Positions 44,816 to 52,803 of a stretch of DNA of 64,000 bases are shown in pieces. The translations under genes and the position numbers were made by a program. Location: assembly GCF_031759225.1 (NCBI RefSeq), contig NZ_CP134494.1, positions 1,238,501 through 1,302,500 on the forward strand, in the 5' to 3' direction. The notes beneath the pieces were generated by a model that did no database searches, was not told the DNA's origin, and saw only the letters and a list, made by a program, of their open reading frames with translations. The stretch comes from Mesobacillus jeotgali (GTDB lineage: Bacteria > Bacillota > Bacilli > Bacillales > Cytobacillaceae). Within the stretch, counting starts at the first letter, position 1. Every line of letters begins with the position of its first letter.

Positions 44816-44940
44816 TCCACTCCAGGTTGCTTCGCTTTCCGCGGGGCGTGCGGTGAGCCTCCTCAGCGCTAAAGCGCCTGCGGGGTCTCACCTGTCCCGC
44901 TGATCCCGCAGGAGTCTACGCACCTTCCGTTCCAATCAAC
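44816..44940. repeat. GC-rich ~120-bp repeat, copy 2, inside the IS
   Basis: Shares GCTTCGCTTTCCGCGGGG, GAGCCTCCTC, GGTCTCACCTG, CAGGAGTCT and CCTTCC...AATCAAC with the copy at 29653-29773. It sits between the left inverted repeat and the transposase gene. Confidence 0.88.
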
Positions 44941-45059
44941 CTAGTGCTACTAAACCTTATTTAGACAAACTATAAACCGTTCAAATCCTGACTTTTTTAA
45001 GGGATTTGGGCGGTTTTTATTTTATAATAGAATTAATTTAGCTGAAATGGGTGGTTCCA

Positions 45060-46517
45060 ATGATGTCAATGCAACAATCAATCAAACTAAGTCCTTATAT
45101 GGGTCTCTATGACCTTATCGTGCCAAAGGATAATATGTTGCGTCAGATTAATGATCTGGTTGACTTTACCTTTGTTTATGAAGAGCTCAAGGATAAGTAT
45201 TGCCTTGATAACGGCAGGAACGCAATCGATCCCATTCGCATGTTCAAATATCTATTATTAAAAACCATCCATGACCTTTCGGACGTGGATATTGTTGATC
45301 GTTCGAAGTATGATATGTCGTTCAAATATTTTCTGGATATGACTCCAGAAGAGGAAGTTATAGACCCGAGCTCCCTGACCAAATTCCGTAAATTGAGGTT
45401 AAAGGATATTAACCTCCTGGATCTGCTTATTAATAAAACGGTGGAGATTGCTTTAGAAAAAGAGATCATCAAAAGCAAATCCATTATTGTCGATGCCACT
45501 CATACAAAAGCCCGTTATAATCAGATGAAACCGAAAGAAGTTCTGATGGAGCGTTCCAAGAAGCTAAGGAAGGCAATTTACCAAATCGATGAATCCATGA
45601 AATCCAAATTTCCTTCCAAGACAAAGACTGATGTGTTGGAGGATGAAATTGCCTATTCACAGAAACTCATTGAAGTGATTGAAAAGGAAGAGACCCTGAT
45701 TCAATACCCGGTAGTAAAAGAACAGCTTAACTTATTGAAAGAGACGGTCGCAGATGACCTTGAACAGATCAAATGCTCAAAGGATCATGATGCGAAAGTG
45801 GGACACAAGACGGCAGATTCCTCTTTCTTTGGATACAAGACCCACCTGGCAATGAGCGAGGAACGAATCATAACGGCAGCTGTCATTACGACAGGCGAGA
45901 AAAACGATGGCAAGCAACTTCAAACTCTTATTGAGAAAAGCGAAGACGCAGGTATACAGGTTGAGACTGTGATCGGCGATGCGGCGTATTCAGAAAAAGA
46001 CAATATTAAGTACAGTAAAACAAACAAAATAAACTTGGTCGCAAAATTGAATCCAAGTGTTACCCAGGGATTCCGCTCAAAGGAAGACGAATTCGAATTT
46101 AATAAGGACGCTGGGATGTATGTCTGTAAAGCAGGACACCTCGCAATCAGAAAGGCTCGAACCGGAAAGAAAAACACTGGAACGAACCAGGTAGATACCT
46201 ATTATTTTGATATTGATAAGTGCAAGCGTTGCCCCTTAAGGGAAGGCTGTTATAAAGAAGGTGCGAAAAGTAAGACGTATTCTGTTTCCTTGAAGTCAAC
46301 TGAACACCTAGACCAGGCAGAGTTTCAGGAAAGTGAATACTTTAAGCAGAAGTCCAAGGAGCGCTATAAGATTGAAGCGAAGAATAGCGAGTTGAAACAC
46401 AGACACGGGTATGATGTAGCCACATCCTCGGGTCTAATTGGCATGGAAATGCAAGGCGCCATGGCCATTTTCACGGTCAATTTAAAAAGAATTTTAAAAC
46501 TGAAAGGGCAACAATAG
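45060..46517 (+). CDS. IS1182 family transposase
   Basis: A 485-aa DDE transposase. N-terminal RMFKYLLLKTIHDLSD and DPSSLTKFRK region; DDE residues in VDATHTKARYN, VIGDAAYSEKDN and KIEAKNSELKHRHG. A zinc-like CKAGH...CKRCPLREGCY segment lies at ~360-405. No frameshift or stop, so it may still be active. ATG 45060 with GGTGG upstream; the GTG at 45051 is an alternative. Confidence 0.93.
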   Translation: MMSMQQSIKLSPYMGLYDLIVPKDNMLRQINDLVDFTFVYEELKDKYCLDNGRNAIDPIRMFKYLLLKTIHDLSDVDIVDRSKYDMSFKYFLDMTPEEEVIDPSSLTKFRKLRLKDINLLDLLINKTVEIALEKEIIKSKSIIVDATHTKARYNQMKPKEVLMERSKKLRKAIYQIDESMKSKFPSKTKTDVLEDEIAYSQKLIEVIEKEETLIQYPVVKEQLNLLKETVADDLEQIKCSKDHDAKVGHKTADSSFFGYKTHLAMSEERIITAAVITTGEKNDGKQLQTLIEKSEDAGIQVETVIGDAAYSEKDNIKYSKTNKINLVAKLNPSVTQGFRSKEDEFEFNKDAGMYVCKAGHLAIRKARTGKKNTGTNQVDTYYFDIDKCKRCPLREGCYKEGAKSKTYSVSLKSTEHLDQAEFQESEYFKQKSKERYKIEAKNSELKHRHGYDVATSSGLIGMEMQGAMAIFTVNLKRILKLKGQQ

Positions 46518-46542
46518 AGGCCAAAGGGGACAAGAAACTGGA

Positions 46543-46590
46543 AAAAAAGCCGATTCAATTCCAAAAATATGGAGTTGGATCGGCTTTTTT
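46543..46590 (+). terminator. Terminator of transposase gene
   Basis: AAAAAAGCCGATTCAA and TTGGATCGGCTTTTTT pair with one mismatch, ending in T6. Confidence 0.82.
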
Positions 46591-46648
46591 GTTTGGTTAT
46601 CATGAAAATCTAAAAAATCGGCAGATTTTCAGTGGCCTGTCATGAGGA

Positions 46649-46663
46649 ATGGGGTCATTTTTT
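46649..46663. terminator. Right half of the interrupted cls terminator
   Basis: ATGGGGTCATTTTTT pairs with 44739-44753 and would also have served the convergent RIC gene, which ends 12 bases further on. Confidence 0.85.
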
Positions 46664-46674
46664 AGTGCTCCTAA

Positions 46675-47373
46675 TTAAGCGATATACCTTGGGAACAGAA
46701 TATTATTTTCTAGATGCACATGCATAAAGGTGTGTGCTTCCAATGCTTCCAGCCTCTTGTAGACAAGACGATACGTTCCGCATGCATCAAGTGGCGGATT
46801 GAAATCGGCAGTGATTTCCCGCAACTCTTTCAGGATTGAGCCTGCATGATCGTGTTCCTTCTCAAGCTCGGTGATTTCGGCGATCATTTCAGACCGTTTT
46901 TCCTGATCAGCCGTATCAAGCTGCAGCAATAGTGGGAAAACAGTCGCTTCTTCTTTTGCAGTATGTTCCAGGAGCTCATTCTTCAACTCGTAGAAGAGCT
47001 CATAGACTCTCAACAGCTCTTCGTGACGGTCTCCATGAACTTTAGCTACCTTCGTTACATACGGGCTGAGCAGTTTTAATTCTTCTTCAAGCTCGCGGTG
47101 GTATTTGTTTTTAATATGTTCGATCAATTCCCCAGAACCAGTTTCAGTCCAGACTTCCATGCTTTCTGCAGCTCCGTTATGCTTTTGGAATAACTCCTCG
47201 AGCGCCGTCATGATTGCAGGGACATCCAGGTTTTGTTCGGCTGCTGCTTCAGCAAGAGGACGATTGCCGCCACAGCAGAAGTCAAGCCTATTTTGCTTGA
47301 ATAAATCACTTGATTGCGGGAATATATTGACAATATCTTTAACTAAAGAATTTTGATCAAAAGGCATTTTCAT
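46675..47373 (-). CDS. ric: Iron-sulfur cluster repair di-iron protein RIC (ScdA/YtfE)
   Basis: A 232-aa protein. The N-terminal DUF542 domain holds LDFCCGGNRPLAEA (~31-44) and the C-terminal hemerythrin-like di-iron domain has H ligands in HRELEEEL, HGDRHEELL, EHTAKEEATVFP, EHDHAG and HTFMHVHLENNILFP. RIC repairs Fe-S clusters damaged by nitric oxide, which nitrate respiration generates. GGAGG precedes ATG 47373. It has its own Fnr-type promoter and is divergent from moeA. Confidence 0.95.
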   Translation of the reverse strand: MKMPFDQNSLVKDIVNIFPQSSDLFKQNRLDFCCGGNRPLAEAAAEQNLDVPAIMTALEELFQKHNGAAESMEVWTETGSGELIEHIKNKYHRELEEELKLLSPYVTKVAKVHGDRHEELLRVYELFYELKNELLEHTAKEEATVFPLLLQLDTADQEKRSEMIAEITELEKEHDHAGSILKELREITADFNPPLDACGTYRLVYKRLEALEAHTFMHVHLENNILFPRYIA

Positions 47374-47416
47374 GTGAGAAACCTCCAGTAAATTATTTAA
47401 TACTGTTTACATACTC

Positions 47417-47459
47417 ATCATAAAGGAAATGGTTTTACTACTTGGTGATGTGCATCACA
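47417..47459 (-). promoter_or_regulatory. Fnr-dependent promoter of ric
   Basis: On the minus strand TGTGA-tgcaca-TCACC (47444-47459), 21 bp, then -10 TATGAT (47417-47422). Confidence 0.78.
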
Positions 47460-47506
47460 CTTCACAAAAAATCTACATATTTTCAATAGATTTTATGAGA
47501 GAATAC

Positions 47507-47549
47507 TGTGAGGTTTGTTATGTTTCCATTTTTACATTACTCTTATAAT
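47507..47549 (+). promoter_or_regulatory. Fnr-type promoter of moeA (weak right half)
   Basis: TGTGA-ggtttg-TTATG (47507-47522), 21 bp, then consensus TATAAT (47544-47549). Only the left half is strong, but the spacing equals that of the other sites. Confidence 0.6.
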
Positions 47550-47595
47550 AAAAAGGGTAAATTTAGAAATTAAGCCTGCTATAGGAGCTGATCAT

Positions 47596-48861
47596 ATGTT
47601 AGAAAAAAGAAAGCCTATTCCAATCGGGGAAGCAGTTAAGAGAGTGATGGAGCATAAGAAAAAAGGCTCTACTGAATATGTATCAATCAATGAAAGTTAC
47701 GGACGCTATCTTTCGGAGGATTTGAAAGCAACCAGCGATGTGCCGCATTTTGACCGGGCCCCATACGATGGCTATGCAATCCGGTCTGTCGATACTCAGG
47801 AAGCCTCTCAAAATCATGCTGTTGAATTTGAGGTGGTAGACCATATCGGAGCAGGTATGCTGACGGATAAAGAGTTAGGGCCGTTCCAGGCGGTCAGGAT
47901 CATGACAGGAGCCCAAATGCCTGTTGGTGCAGATTCTGTTGTCATGCTGGAATTAGCAAGGGAAGTTGAGCGGGACGGTAAAAAATACATGGAAACGAAG
48001 CGCAAGCATAATAAAGGTGACAATGTTTCGTATCGCGGAGAGGATGCCAGGGAAGGCGAAGTGCTTGTTAAAAAAGGGACGTTCATCAATCCGGGTATCC
48101 AGGCAATGCTGGCGACTTTTGGATATGCCAAAGTCCCTGTTTCGAAAAAGCCGGTAATCGGACTTTATGCCACAGGAACTGAATTGCTTGATGTACATGA
48201 GCCGCTTGAACCTGGAAAAATCCGCAACAGCAACTCTTATATGATTTCTGCGCAAATCCTTCGTGCCGGTGCTGAAGTGAAATACTTTGGCCAGCTGCCT
48301 GATGATTTTGATACATGCTTCGATGCAGTGAGCAAAGCAATTGAAGAAGTGGATCTATTCATCACGACTGGCGGGGTATCCGTGGGGGATTACGACTATC
48401 TGCCGGAAATTTATGCGAAACTGGGAGCAGAAGTGCTGTTCAATAAAGTTGCGATGAGACCGGGCAGCGTCACTACGGTTGCGCAGCTTGACGGAAAATT
48501 ATTGTTTGGTCTTTCAGGAAATCCATCGGCATGCTATGTCGGCTTTGAATTGTTCGCCCGTCCTATCATCAGGACAATGCTGTTCTCTGAGAAGCCTCAT
48601 TTGAGGAAGGAAAAAGCGATTCTTGATGCCAATTTCCCTAAAGCGAACCCTTTTACCAGATTTGTAAGAAGTGCTCTTGGCATTCAGGATGGCAAGTTGG
48701 TAGTGACTCCTAGCGGCCTGGATAAATCAAATATCATCATGAGCCTGGCTGGTGCTAACTCCCTGATGATTCTCCCTGGAGGTACACGAGGCTTTGAGGA
48801 AGGAACTGAAGTGGAGGTTCTGATTCTCGAAGACCATGTGGGCAGTGAATGGCCTTGGTAA
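47596..48861 (+). CDS. moeA: Molybdopterin molybdotransferase MoeA
   Basis: A 421-aa enzyme inserting molybdate into adenylated molybdopterin. Motifs: RAPYDGYAIRS (~57), RIMTGAQMPVGADSVVM (~103), GLYATGTELLD (~193), FITTGGVSVGDYDYLPE (~255) and FGLSGNPSACYVGFELF (~303). ATG 47596 has AGGAG eight bases upstream. It overlaps mobB by 13 bases, so the two are translated together. Confidence 0.96.
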   Translation: MLEKRKPIPIGEAVKRVMEHKKKGSTEYVSINESYGRYLSEDLKATSDVPHFDRAPYDGYAIRSVDTQEASQNHAVEFEVVDHIGAGMLTDKELGPFQAVRIMTGAQMPVGADSVVMLELAREVERDGKKYMETKRKHNKGDNVSYRGEDAREGEVLVKKGTFINPGIQAMLATFGYAKVPVSKKPVIGLYATGTELLDVHEPLEPGKIRNSNSYMISAQILRAGAEVKYFGQLPDDFDTCFDAVSKAIEEVDLFITTGGVSVGDYDYLPEIYAKLGAEVLFNKVAMRPGSVTTVAQLDGKLLFGLSGNPSACYVGFELFARPIIRTMLFSEKPHLRKEKAILDANFPKANPFTRFVRSALGIQDGKLVVTPSGLDKSNIIMSLAGANSLMILPGGTRGFEEGTEVEVLILEDHVGSEWPW

Positions 48862-49367
48862 GACCGTTGCTGTTCCAGGTGGCAGGATATCAAAACAGCG
48901 GCAAGACCACTCTGAGCCTTAGATTGATCCAGCAATTGACAGCAGCAGGTCTGAAGGTCGCCACCATCAAGCATCATGGTCATGGAGGCAGGCCGGAGGT
49001 TGTTGAGTCAAAGGATTCAGATAAGCATGTAAAGGCAGGAGCTGCCGTTTCACTTGTCGAAGGCGGAGGCAGGTTAGTCATCCAGGCGGAAAACGGATCT
49101 TGGTCGCTTTCTGAAGAAATAGATATGCTTTCATTCTTCAAGCCAGATCTAATTTTAATAGAAGGCCATAAGCAGGAGCCATATCCTAAGGCTGTGATCC
49201 TTCGTAATGAGGACGATATAGAGCTAATGGAGAAGCTGGAAAATATCCAGGTCGTTTTATGCCGGGATCCGGAACTGGTGAATATATTGAAAGATACAGC
49301 TGTCCCTGTTCTCGATATGGAGGATGGAGTTGACTGGATTACAACGCACATTTCAAATAATCTTTAG
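48849..49367 (+). CDS. mobB: Molybdopterin-guanine dinucleotide biosynthesis protein MobB
   Basis: A 172-aa GTP-binding protein with Walker A GYQNSGKTTL (~13-22), TIKHHGHGG, ILIEGHKQEPYPKAVI and a late NLLK-type end. MobB delivers GTP for MGD formation, the cofactor form of respiratory nitrate reductase. The reading frame starts within the last codons of moeA. Confidence 0.94.
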   Translation: MALVRPLLFQVAGYQNSGKTTLSLRLIQQLTAAGLKVATIKHHGHGGRPEVVESKDSDKHVKAGAAVSLVEGGGRLVIQAENGSWSLSEEIDMLSFFKPDLILIEGHKQEPYPKAVILRNEDDIELMEKLENIQVVLCRDPELVNILKDTAVPVLDMEDGVDWITTHISNNL

Positions 49368-49426
49368 GTGATTTCCTTTAATTATTTTTAGTTTTAGCAA
49401 GAAAAGTTCTTATTTTGGACATATAC

Positions 49427-49469
49427 GGCGACTTTTGTCACTGTCACTTCATACTTACCCAGTTAGAAT
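49427..49469 (+). promoter_or_regulatory. Fnr-type promoter of NarI-like gene (weak left half)
   Basis: GGCGA-cttttg-TCACT (49427-49442), 21 bp, then TAGAAT (49464-49469). Right half strong, left 3 of 5; spacing equals the others. Confidence 0.55.
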
Positions 49470-49511
49470 GTAAAGGGGTTCAGGTTGTGACATATGTGTG
49501 AGGTGAGAGCG

Positions 49512-49940
49512 ATGGAAATGCTGCATATCTTCTTATGGATTGTGTATCCATACTCGGTTGTGGCAATTGTAGCGATGGGTCTGGTCTGGCAGTACGATGC
49601 ATCGAGAGAAGAAGGAACACGTTCGAAAGCAGGGAGGCTTCTGCTCGGCGTCGTCAAAATACTTATGGCTGCCAGCACAGCAACTGGAATTGCCATCGTG
49701 CTGTCGAGCAGCATTGCTTACGAACCGGTATTGCTGTTTAGATGGCTCATCAGCCTAGCGCAACTGCAGCCGGACAGGAGCCTGGTCACTGACGTTTCCA
49801 TACTCTCAAAGGTGCATTTTATTGTGGTATTCCTATTCCTGTTGAGTCTGGCATTCACGAAGGAAATTTACTATTTGCTAAAACCGCATTTATATTTAAA
49901 AAAGATCTTTTTAAAGCTCCAGTTTGAAAGAAGAGGCTGA
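49512..49940 (+). CDS. Shortened NarI-like membrane protein
   Basis: A 142-aa protein with about four transmembrane helices. The start MEMLHIFLWIVYPYSVVAIVAMG resembles the N-terminus of NarI (nitrate reductase gamma), and LFRWLISLAQLQPDRSLVTDVSILSKVHFIVVF resembles its C-terminal half. NarI is ~225 aa; here the central region is reduced and most of the heme-ligating His are absent (only KVH remains obvious). So it is probably not a normal cytochrome b. ATG 49512 has AGGTGAG upstream. Confidence 0.65.
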   Translation: MEMLHIFLWIVYPYSVVAIVAMGLVWQYDASREEGTRSKAGRLLLGVVKILMAASTATGIAIVLSSSIAYEPVLLFRWLISLAQLQPDRSLVTDVSILSKVHFIVVFLFLLSLAFTKEIYYLLKPHLYLKKIFLKLQFERRG

Positions 49941-49968
49941 TTCTGTTCAGTCTCTTTTTTCTTTTTGA
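49931..49968 (+). terminator. Terminator of NarI-like gene
   Basis: AAGAGGCTGA pairs with TCAGTCTCTT around TTCTGT, then T4CTTTTT; overlaps the stop codon. Confidence 0.78.
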
Positions 49969-50003
49969 CATTTCGGTGTCGGTTGGGTTTTAACACGGAA
50001 AAA

Positions 50004-50046
50004 TGTGATGTGTTTCACTTATTCATCCCTTTCACTGCATTATATT
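50004..50046 (+). promoter_or_regulatory. Fnr-dependent promoter of ywiC
   Basis: TGTGA-tgtgtt-TCACT (50004-50019), 21 bp, then TATATT (50041-50046). Confidence 0.78.
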
Positions 50047-50077
50047 TAAGGTAAGAAACATAAGGGAGTGTTCATCC

Positions 50078-50794
50078 ATGAAATTATTTATGCCGAAACA
50101 GCATGGTGCCTGGGCGATGCTAATCATCCCTTTTTGGCTGGGAGCAGCAGCAAGTGAAATAATCTGGCAGCATGTCCCGTTTTTTATCGGATGGCTTTTA
50201 TTATATTTAGGAACATATCCGCTACTATTAATGTTCAAGAAAAAGAAAATTCCATTCTATCGTAAATGGGCGCTCATTTATATCATGCCAGCGCTTGCGT
50301 TCCTGATGGTTCCGTTGTTCACAACGCCAACCATCGTAAGTTTCGGGCTCGCAATGATTCCGTTTTTCTTGATCAATGCGTATTTCTCTGCTAAAAATAA
50401 AGATCGTGCGCTGATGAATGATTTAAGCGCCATTGTTGTCTTTTCTATTGCCGGCCTGGCCAGCAGCTATCTGCCAAATGGGGATATCAATGAAAATGCA
50501 ATTCTTGTCTTTGCATCCAGCATTCTATTTTTCACCGGAAGTACATTCTATGTAAAAACAATGATCCGCGAAAAGAAGAACAGCCAATTCAAATGGATTT
50601 CCTGGACATACCATCTTTTGGTCCCTGTTCTATGGTTAGCAGCAGGTGAGATCATCGTCGCTGTTGCCGCAGTGCCAAGCTTAATCAGAGCTGTAGCATT
50701 TTATGGCAAATCGCTATCCGTCATGAAGGTAGGGATATACGAAATCGTCAACGCCGTCCTGTTCTTTATCATCATGCTCTTTGCGATTTTGTAA
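50078..50794 (+). CDS. ywiC: YwiC-like membrane protein
   Basis: A 238-aa protein with seven to eight transmembrane helices beginning MPKQHGAWAMLIIPFWLGAAA, the YwiC family signature. In B. subtilis ywiC lies in the fnr-narK-nar region and is Fnr-induced; here it is next to an fnr copy and has a good Fnr site. Function unknown. GGGAGTG precedes ATG 50078. Confidence 0.88.
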   Translation: MKLFMPKQHGAWAMLIIPFWLGAAASEIIWQHVPFFIGWLLLYLGTYPLLLMFKKKKIPFYRKWALIYIMPALAFLMVPLFTTPTIVSFGLAMIPFFLINAYFSAKNKDRALMNDLSAIVVFSIAGLASSYLPNGDINENAILVFASSILFFTGSTFYVKTMIREKKNSQFKWISWTYHLLVPVLWLAAGEIIVAVAAVPSLIRAVAFYGKSLSVMKVGIYEIVNAVLFFIIMLFAIL

Positions 50795-50807
50795 AATAGA
50801 TAATAAG

Positions 50808-50836
50808 AAAAGCCGCCAGACTTCACTGGCGGCTTT
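50808..50836. terminator. Bidirectional terminator between ywiC and fnr copy 2
   Basis: AAAAGCCGCCAG-acttca-CTGGCGGCTTTT. Confidence 0.87.
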
Positions 50837-50838
50837 TG

Positions 50839-51531
50839 CTATTCTATATTGCATATTTCAACTGGACAATTCTCACAATCTATTTCTCGCTTTAGCCGAT
50901 TGAGGGCATGGACGGTTATGAATCCTTTATCAATGGATATGATGTTACTTTTCCTCAGGTCGCTCAATAATCTGTTCACGACCTCGCGTGATGTGCCGCA
51001 AAAGTTTGCTAGTTCCTGGTTTGTCAGTGATACATCAATTTTTAAGCCATCTTCCGTTTTGACTCCGTAACTGTTCACCATCCGGATCAGCGTTGAGTAC
51101 AGAGCCCCTTTCTTTCCATGAAGCACAAGATCCCTGAACCTTGTTTGCGATTTGCGGTGCTGGAGGGAAAGCCACTTTACGAGCTCCAGTGCCAGCCCGC
51201 TGTCCTTTTCAATTTCAGCCTCTAGCTTTTCTTTTGGAATCACTGCCACTGTCCCGCTTTCGGAGGCGCGGGCATTCAGTATATGTTGAGATGCCGGGCT
51301 GAACAAAGCTAACTCGCCAACAAATTCGCCAGCTGAACACATCCTGATTGTTAACTCGCGGCCATCTGGAACCATTTTGCTTATTTGAAATTTACCGCTT
51401 TGAATAATGTATAACTCTTCCGCGGTATTGCCTTCTTCAAAAAGAAAGCGTCCTTTGTCAATACTCTTGATTCTGTGGACCTTTTCAAAAAGCCTATTCA
51501 AATTTGGTGACAACTTTGTTGCAGTCAACAT
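50839..51531 (-). CDS. fnr: Crp/Fnr family anaerobic regulator, copy 2
   Basis: A 230-aa paralogue of the Fnr at 39.2 kb. Same plan: beta-roll (GRFLFEEGNTAEELYIIQSG), helix-turn-helix LTNQELANFCGTSREVVNRLLSDL and C-terminal cluster CENCPVEIC, ending NIE. The end resembles B. subtilis Fnr (CENCPLEIC) more than copy 1 does. AAGGTGG precedes ATG 51531. The upstream gap holds TGTGA-attgt-TCACA (51627-51641), with a five- rather than six-base spacer. Confidence 0.92.
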   Translation of the reverse strand: MLTATKLSPNLNRLFEKVHRIKSIDKGRFLFEEGNTAEELYIIQSGKFQISKMVPDGRELTIRMCSAGEFVGELALFSPASQHILNARASESGTVAVIPKEKLEAEIEKDSGLALELVKWLSLQHRKSQTRFRDLVLHGKKGALYSTLIRMVNSYGVKTEDGLKIDVSLTNQELANFCGTSREVVNRLLSDLRKSNIISIDKGFITVHALNRLKREIDCENCPVEICNIE

Positions 51532-51626
51532 ATGAATACCACCTTATTAAGAGGAGTTTTATACTCCCTTCCGTATCTGATATTAATATAATTATATTGT
51601 AAATCATACAAAGCCAGCAATAAAAT

Positions 51627-51641
51627 TGTGAATTGTTCACA
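51627..51641. promoter_or_regulatory. Near-Fnr palindrome between fnr copy 2 and argC
   Basis: TGTGA-attgt-TCACA has perfect half-sites but a 5-base spacer, and lies 25-30 bp from the -10-like TACAAT/TATAAT of fnr copy 2 rather than 21. It may be a variant, autoregulatory or inactive site. Confidence 0.45.
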
Positions 51642-51658
51642 TATTGTTAATAAATCTA

Positions 51659-51687
51659 TTGCGTTTTCTTGCCATTGTTTTTATAAT
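51659..51687 (+). promoter_or_regulatory. Promoter of the arginine operon
   Basis: TTGCGT (51659-51664), 17-base spacer, TATAAT (51682-51687). Confidence 0.7.
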
Positions 51688-51718
51688 AAAAAGAAATTTA
51701 TTTATAATTATAAATTTT

Positions 51719-51736
51719 TATGTTTATTTATTCATA
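51719..51736 (+). promoter_or_regulatory. ARG box (AhrC/ArgR operator)
   Basis: TATGTTTATTTATTCATA matches the Bacillus ARG box consensus TATGAATAAATATTCATA in most positions and lies between the promoter and argC. A second AT-rich palindrome (TTTATAATTATAAA, 51701-51714) may be another half-site. Confidence 0.65.
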
Positions 51737-51757
51737 AAGTTGAAAAGGAGGTTTCAA

Positions 51758-52792
51758 GTGAAGGCAGCGATCATCGGTACTACTGGGTATGGAGGTGGAG
51801 AGTTGATCCGTATCCTTGCAAATCATCCATATATCAAAATCCATTCAATCCACACGACAAGGGATGAAAAACCTGTATCAGAAGAATATCCCCATTTAAC
51901 TGGGATTTTTGATAAAGTCCTCACCAAGATTGAAACAGACAAAATCGCGGAGGAATCAGACATAGTGTTCCTTGCGACCCCTTCAAAAGTATCTGGAAAG
52001 CTTGCAGAATCATTTCTCAATAAGAACATCAAAGTTATTGATCTATCAGGTGATTTGAGATTGAAAGACCCAACAGCATATGAAGCTTGGTATAAGCATG
52101 AGTCGGTCGATGCCTCTATTCTGAATCAAGCGGTATACGGGCTTAGTGAATGGAATAGGGAGCAGATCAGGAATGCCAACCTGCTGGCTAACCCTGGCTG
52201 CTATCCTACGGCAGCTCTCCTCGGGCTGGCACCTGTGCTGACAGAAAAGCTGATTGATTCAAACAGTATCATAATCGACGCTAAATCTGGTGTTTCCGGG
52301 GCAGGAAGGTCTCCGTCAATGGGCACATTATATGCCGAGTTAAATGAAAATTTCAAAATTTATAAAGTCAACGAACACCAGCATATCCCTGAAATCGAGC
52401 AGCAGCTCAGCCTTTGGAACGAAGAGGAGGTTAACGTAACCTTCAGCACACATTTAATACCCATCACGAGGGGAATCATGACTACAATATATGTCCAGTT
52501 AAAAGAAGAATTAAATACTTCTAGATTGCTGGATTTATATAAAGAAACATATGATGGCCACCCCTTTATAAGAGTTAGGAAGAATGGCGTGTTCCCTTCC
52601 GTCAAAGAGGTCAAGGGATCGAACTACTGTGATATAGGATTGAATTCAGACAGCAGGACGGGAAGGCTGACGATTGTCTCAGTGATCGATAATCTAATGA
52701 AAGGTGCTGCAGGGCAGGCGGTTCAAAACGCTAATATCATGTTTGGATTTGAGGAAAGGGCAGGACTGGAAATGATTCCACTCTATCCATAA
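51758..52792 (+). CDS. argC: N-acetyl-gamma-glutamyl-phosphate reductase
   Basis: A 344-aa NADPH-dependent enzyme, third step of arginine synthesis. GTTGYGGGELIR is the nucleotide loop, NPGCYPTAA holds the catalytic Cys (~147), and the rest matches ArgC. GTG 51758 has AAAGGAGG upstream; the longer frame from 51644 covers promoter and ARG box and is not used. First gene of the operon. Confidence 0.96.
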   Translation: MKAAIIGTTGYGGGELIRILANHPYIKIHSIHTTRDEKPVSEEYPHLTGIFDKVLTKIETDKIAEESDIVFLATPSKVSGKLAESFLNKNIKVIDLSGDLRLKDPTAYEAWYKHESVDASILNQAVYGLSEWNREQIRNANLLANPGCYPTAALLGLAPVLTEKLIDSNSIIIDAKSGVSGAGRSPSMGTLYAELNENFKIYKVNEHQHIPEIEQQLSLWNEEEVNVTFSTHLIPITRGIMTTIYVQLKEELNTSRLLDLYKETYDGHPFIRVRKNGVFPSVKEVKGSNYCDIGLNSDSRTGRLTIVSVIDNLMKGAAGQAVQNANIMFGFEERAGLEMIPLYP

Positions 52793-52803
52793 AGGAGGAA
52801 AAT

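Larger units (their letters stand above)
44762..46639 (+). mobile_element. IS1182-type insertion sequence, intact, 1878 bp
   Basis: Ends are inverted repeats AGGCCACTGAAAA (44763-44775) and TTTTCAGTGGCCT (46626-46638), flanked by 9-bp direct repeats TCATGAGGA. It contains one intact transposase gene, a tnp terminator, a ~120-bp GC-rich repeat in its left non-coding part and a hairpin (GAAAATCT...AGATTTTC, 46604-46630) just inside the right end. Inserted in the loop of the cls terminator. Confidence 0.9.

Noticed and set aside
51644..51757. N-terminal extension of ArgC
   Set aside because: It would be encoded by the promoter and ARG box; GTG 51758 has the ribosome site.
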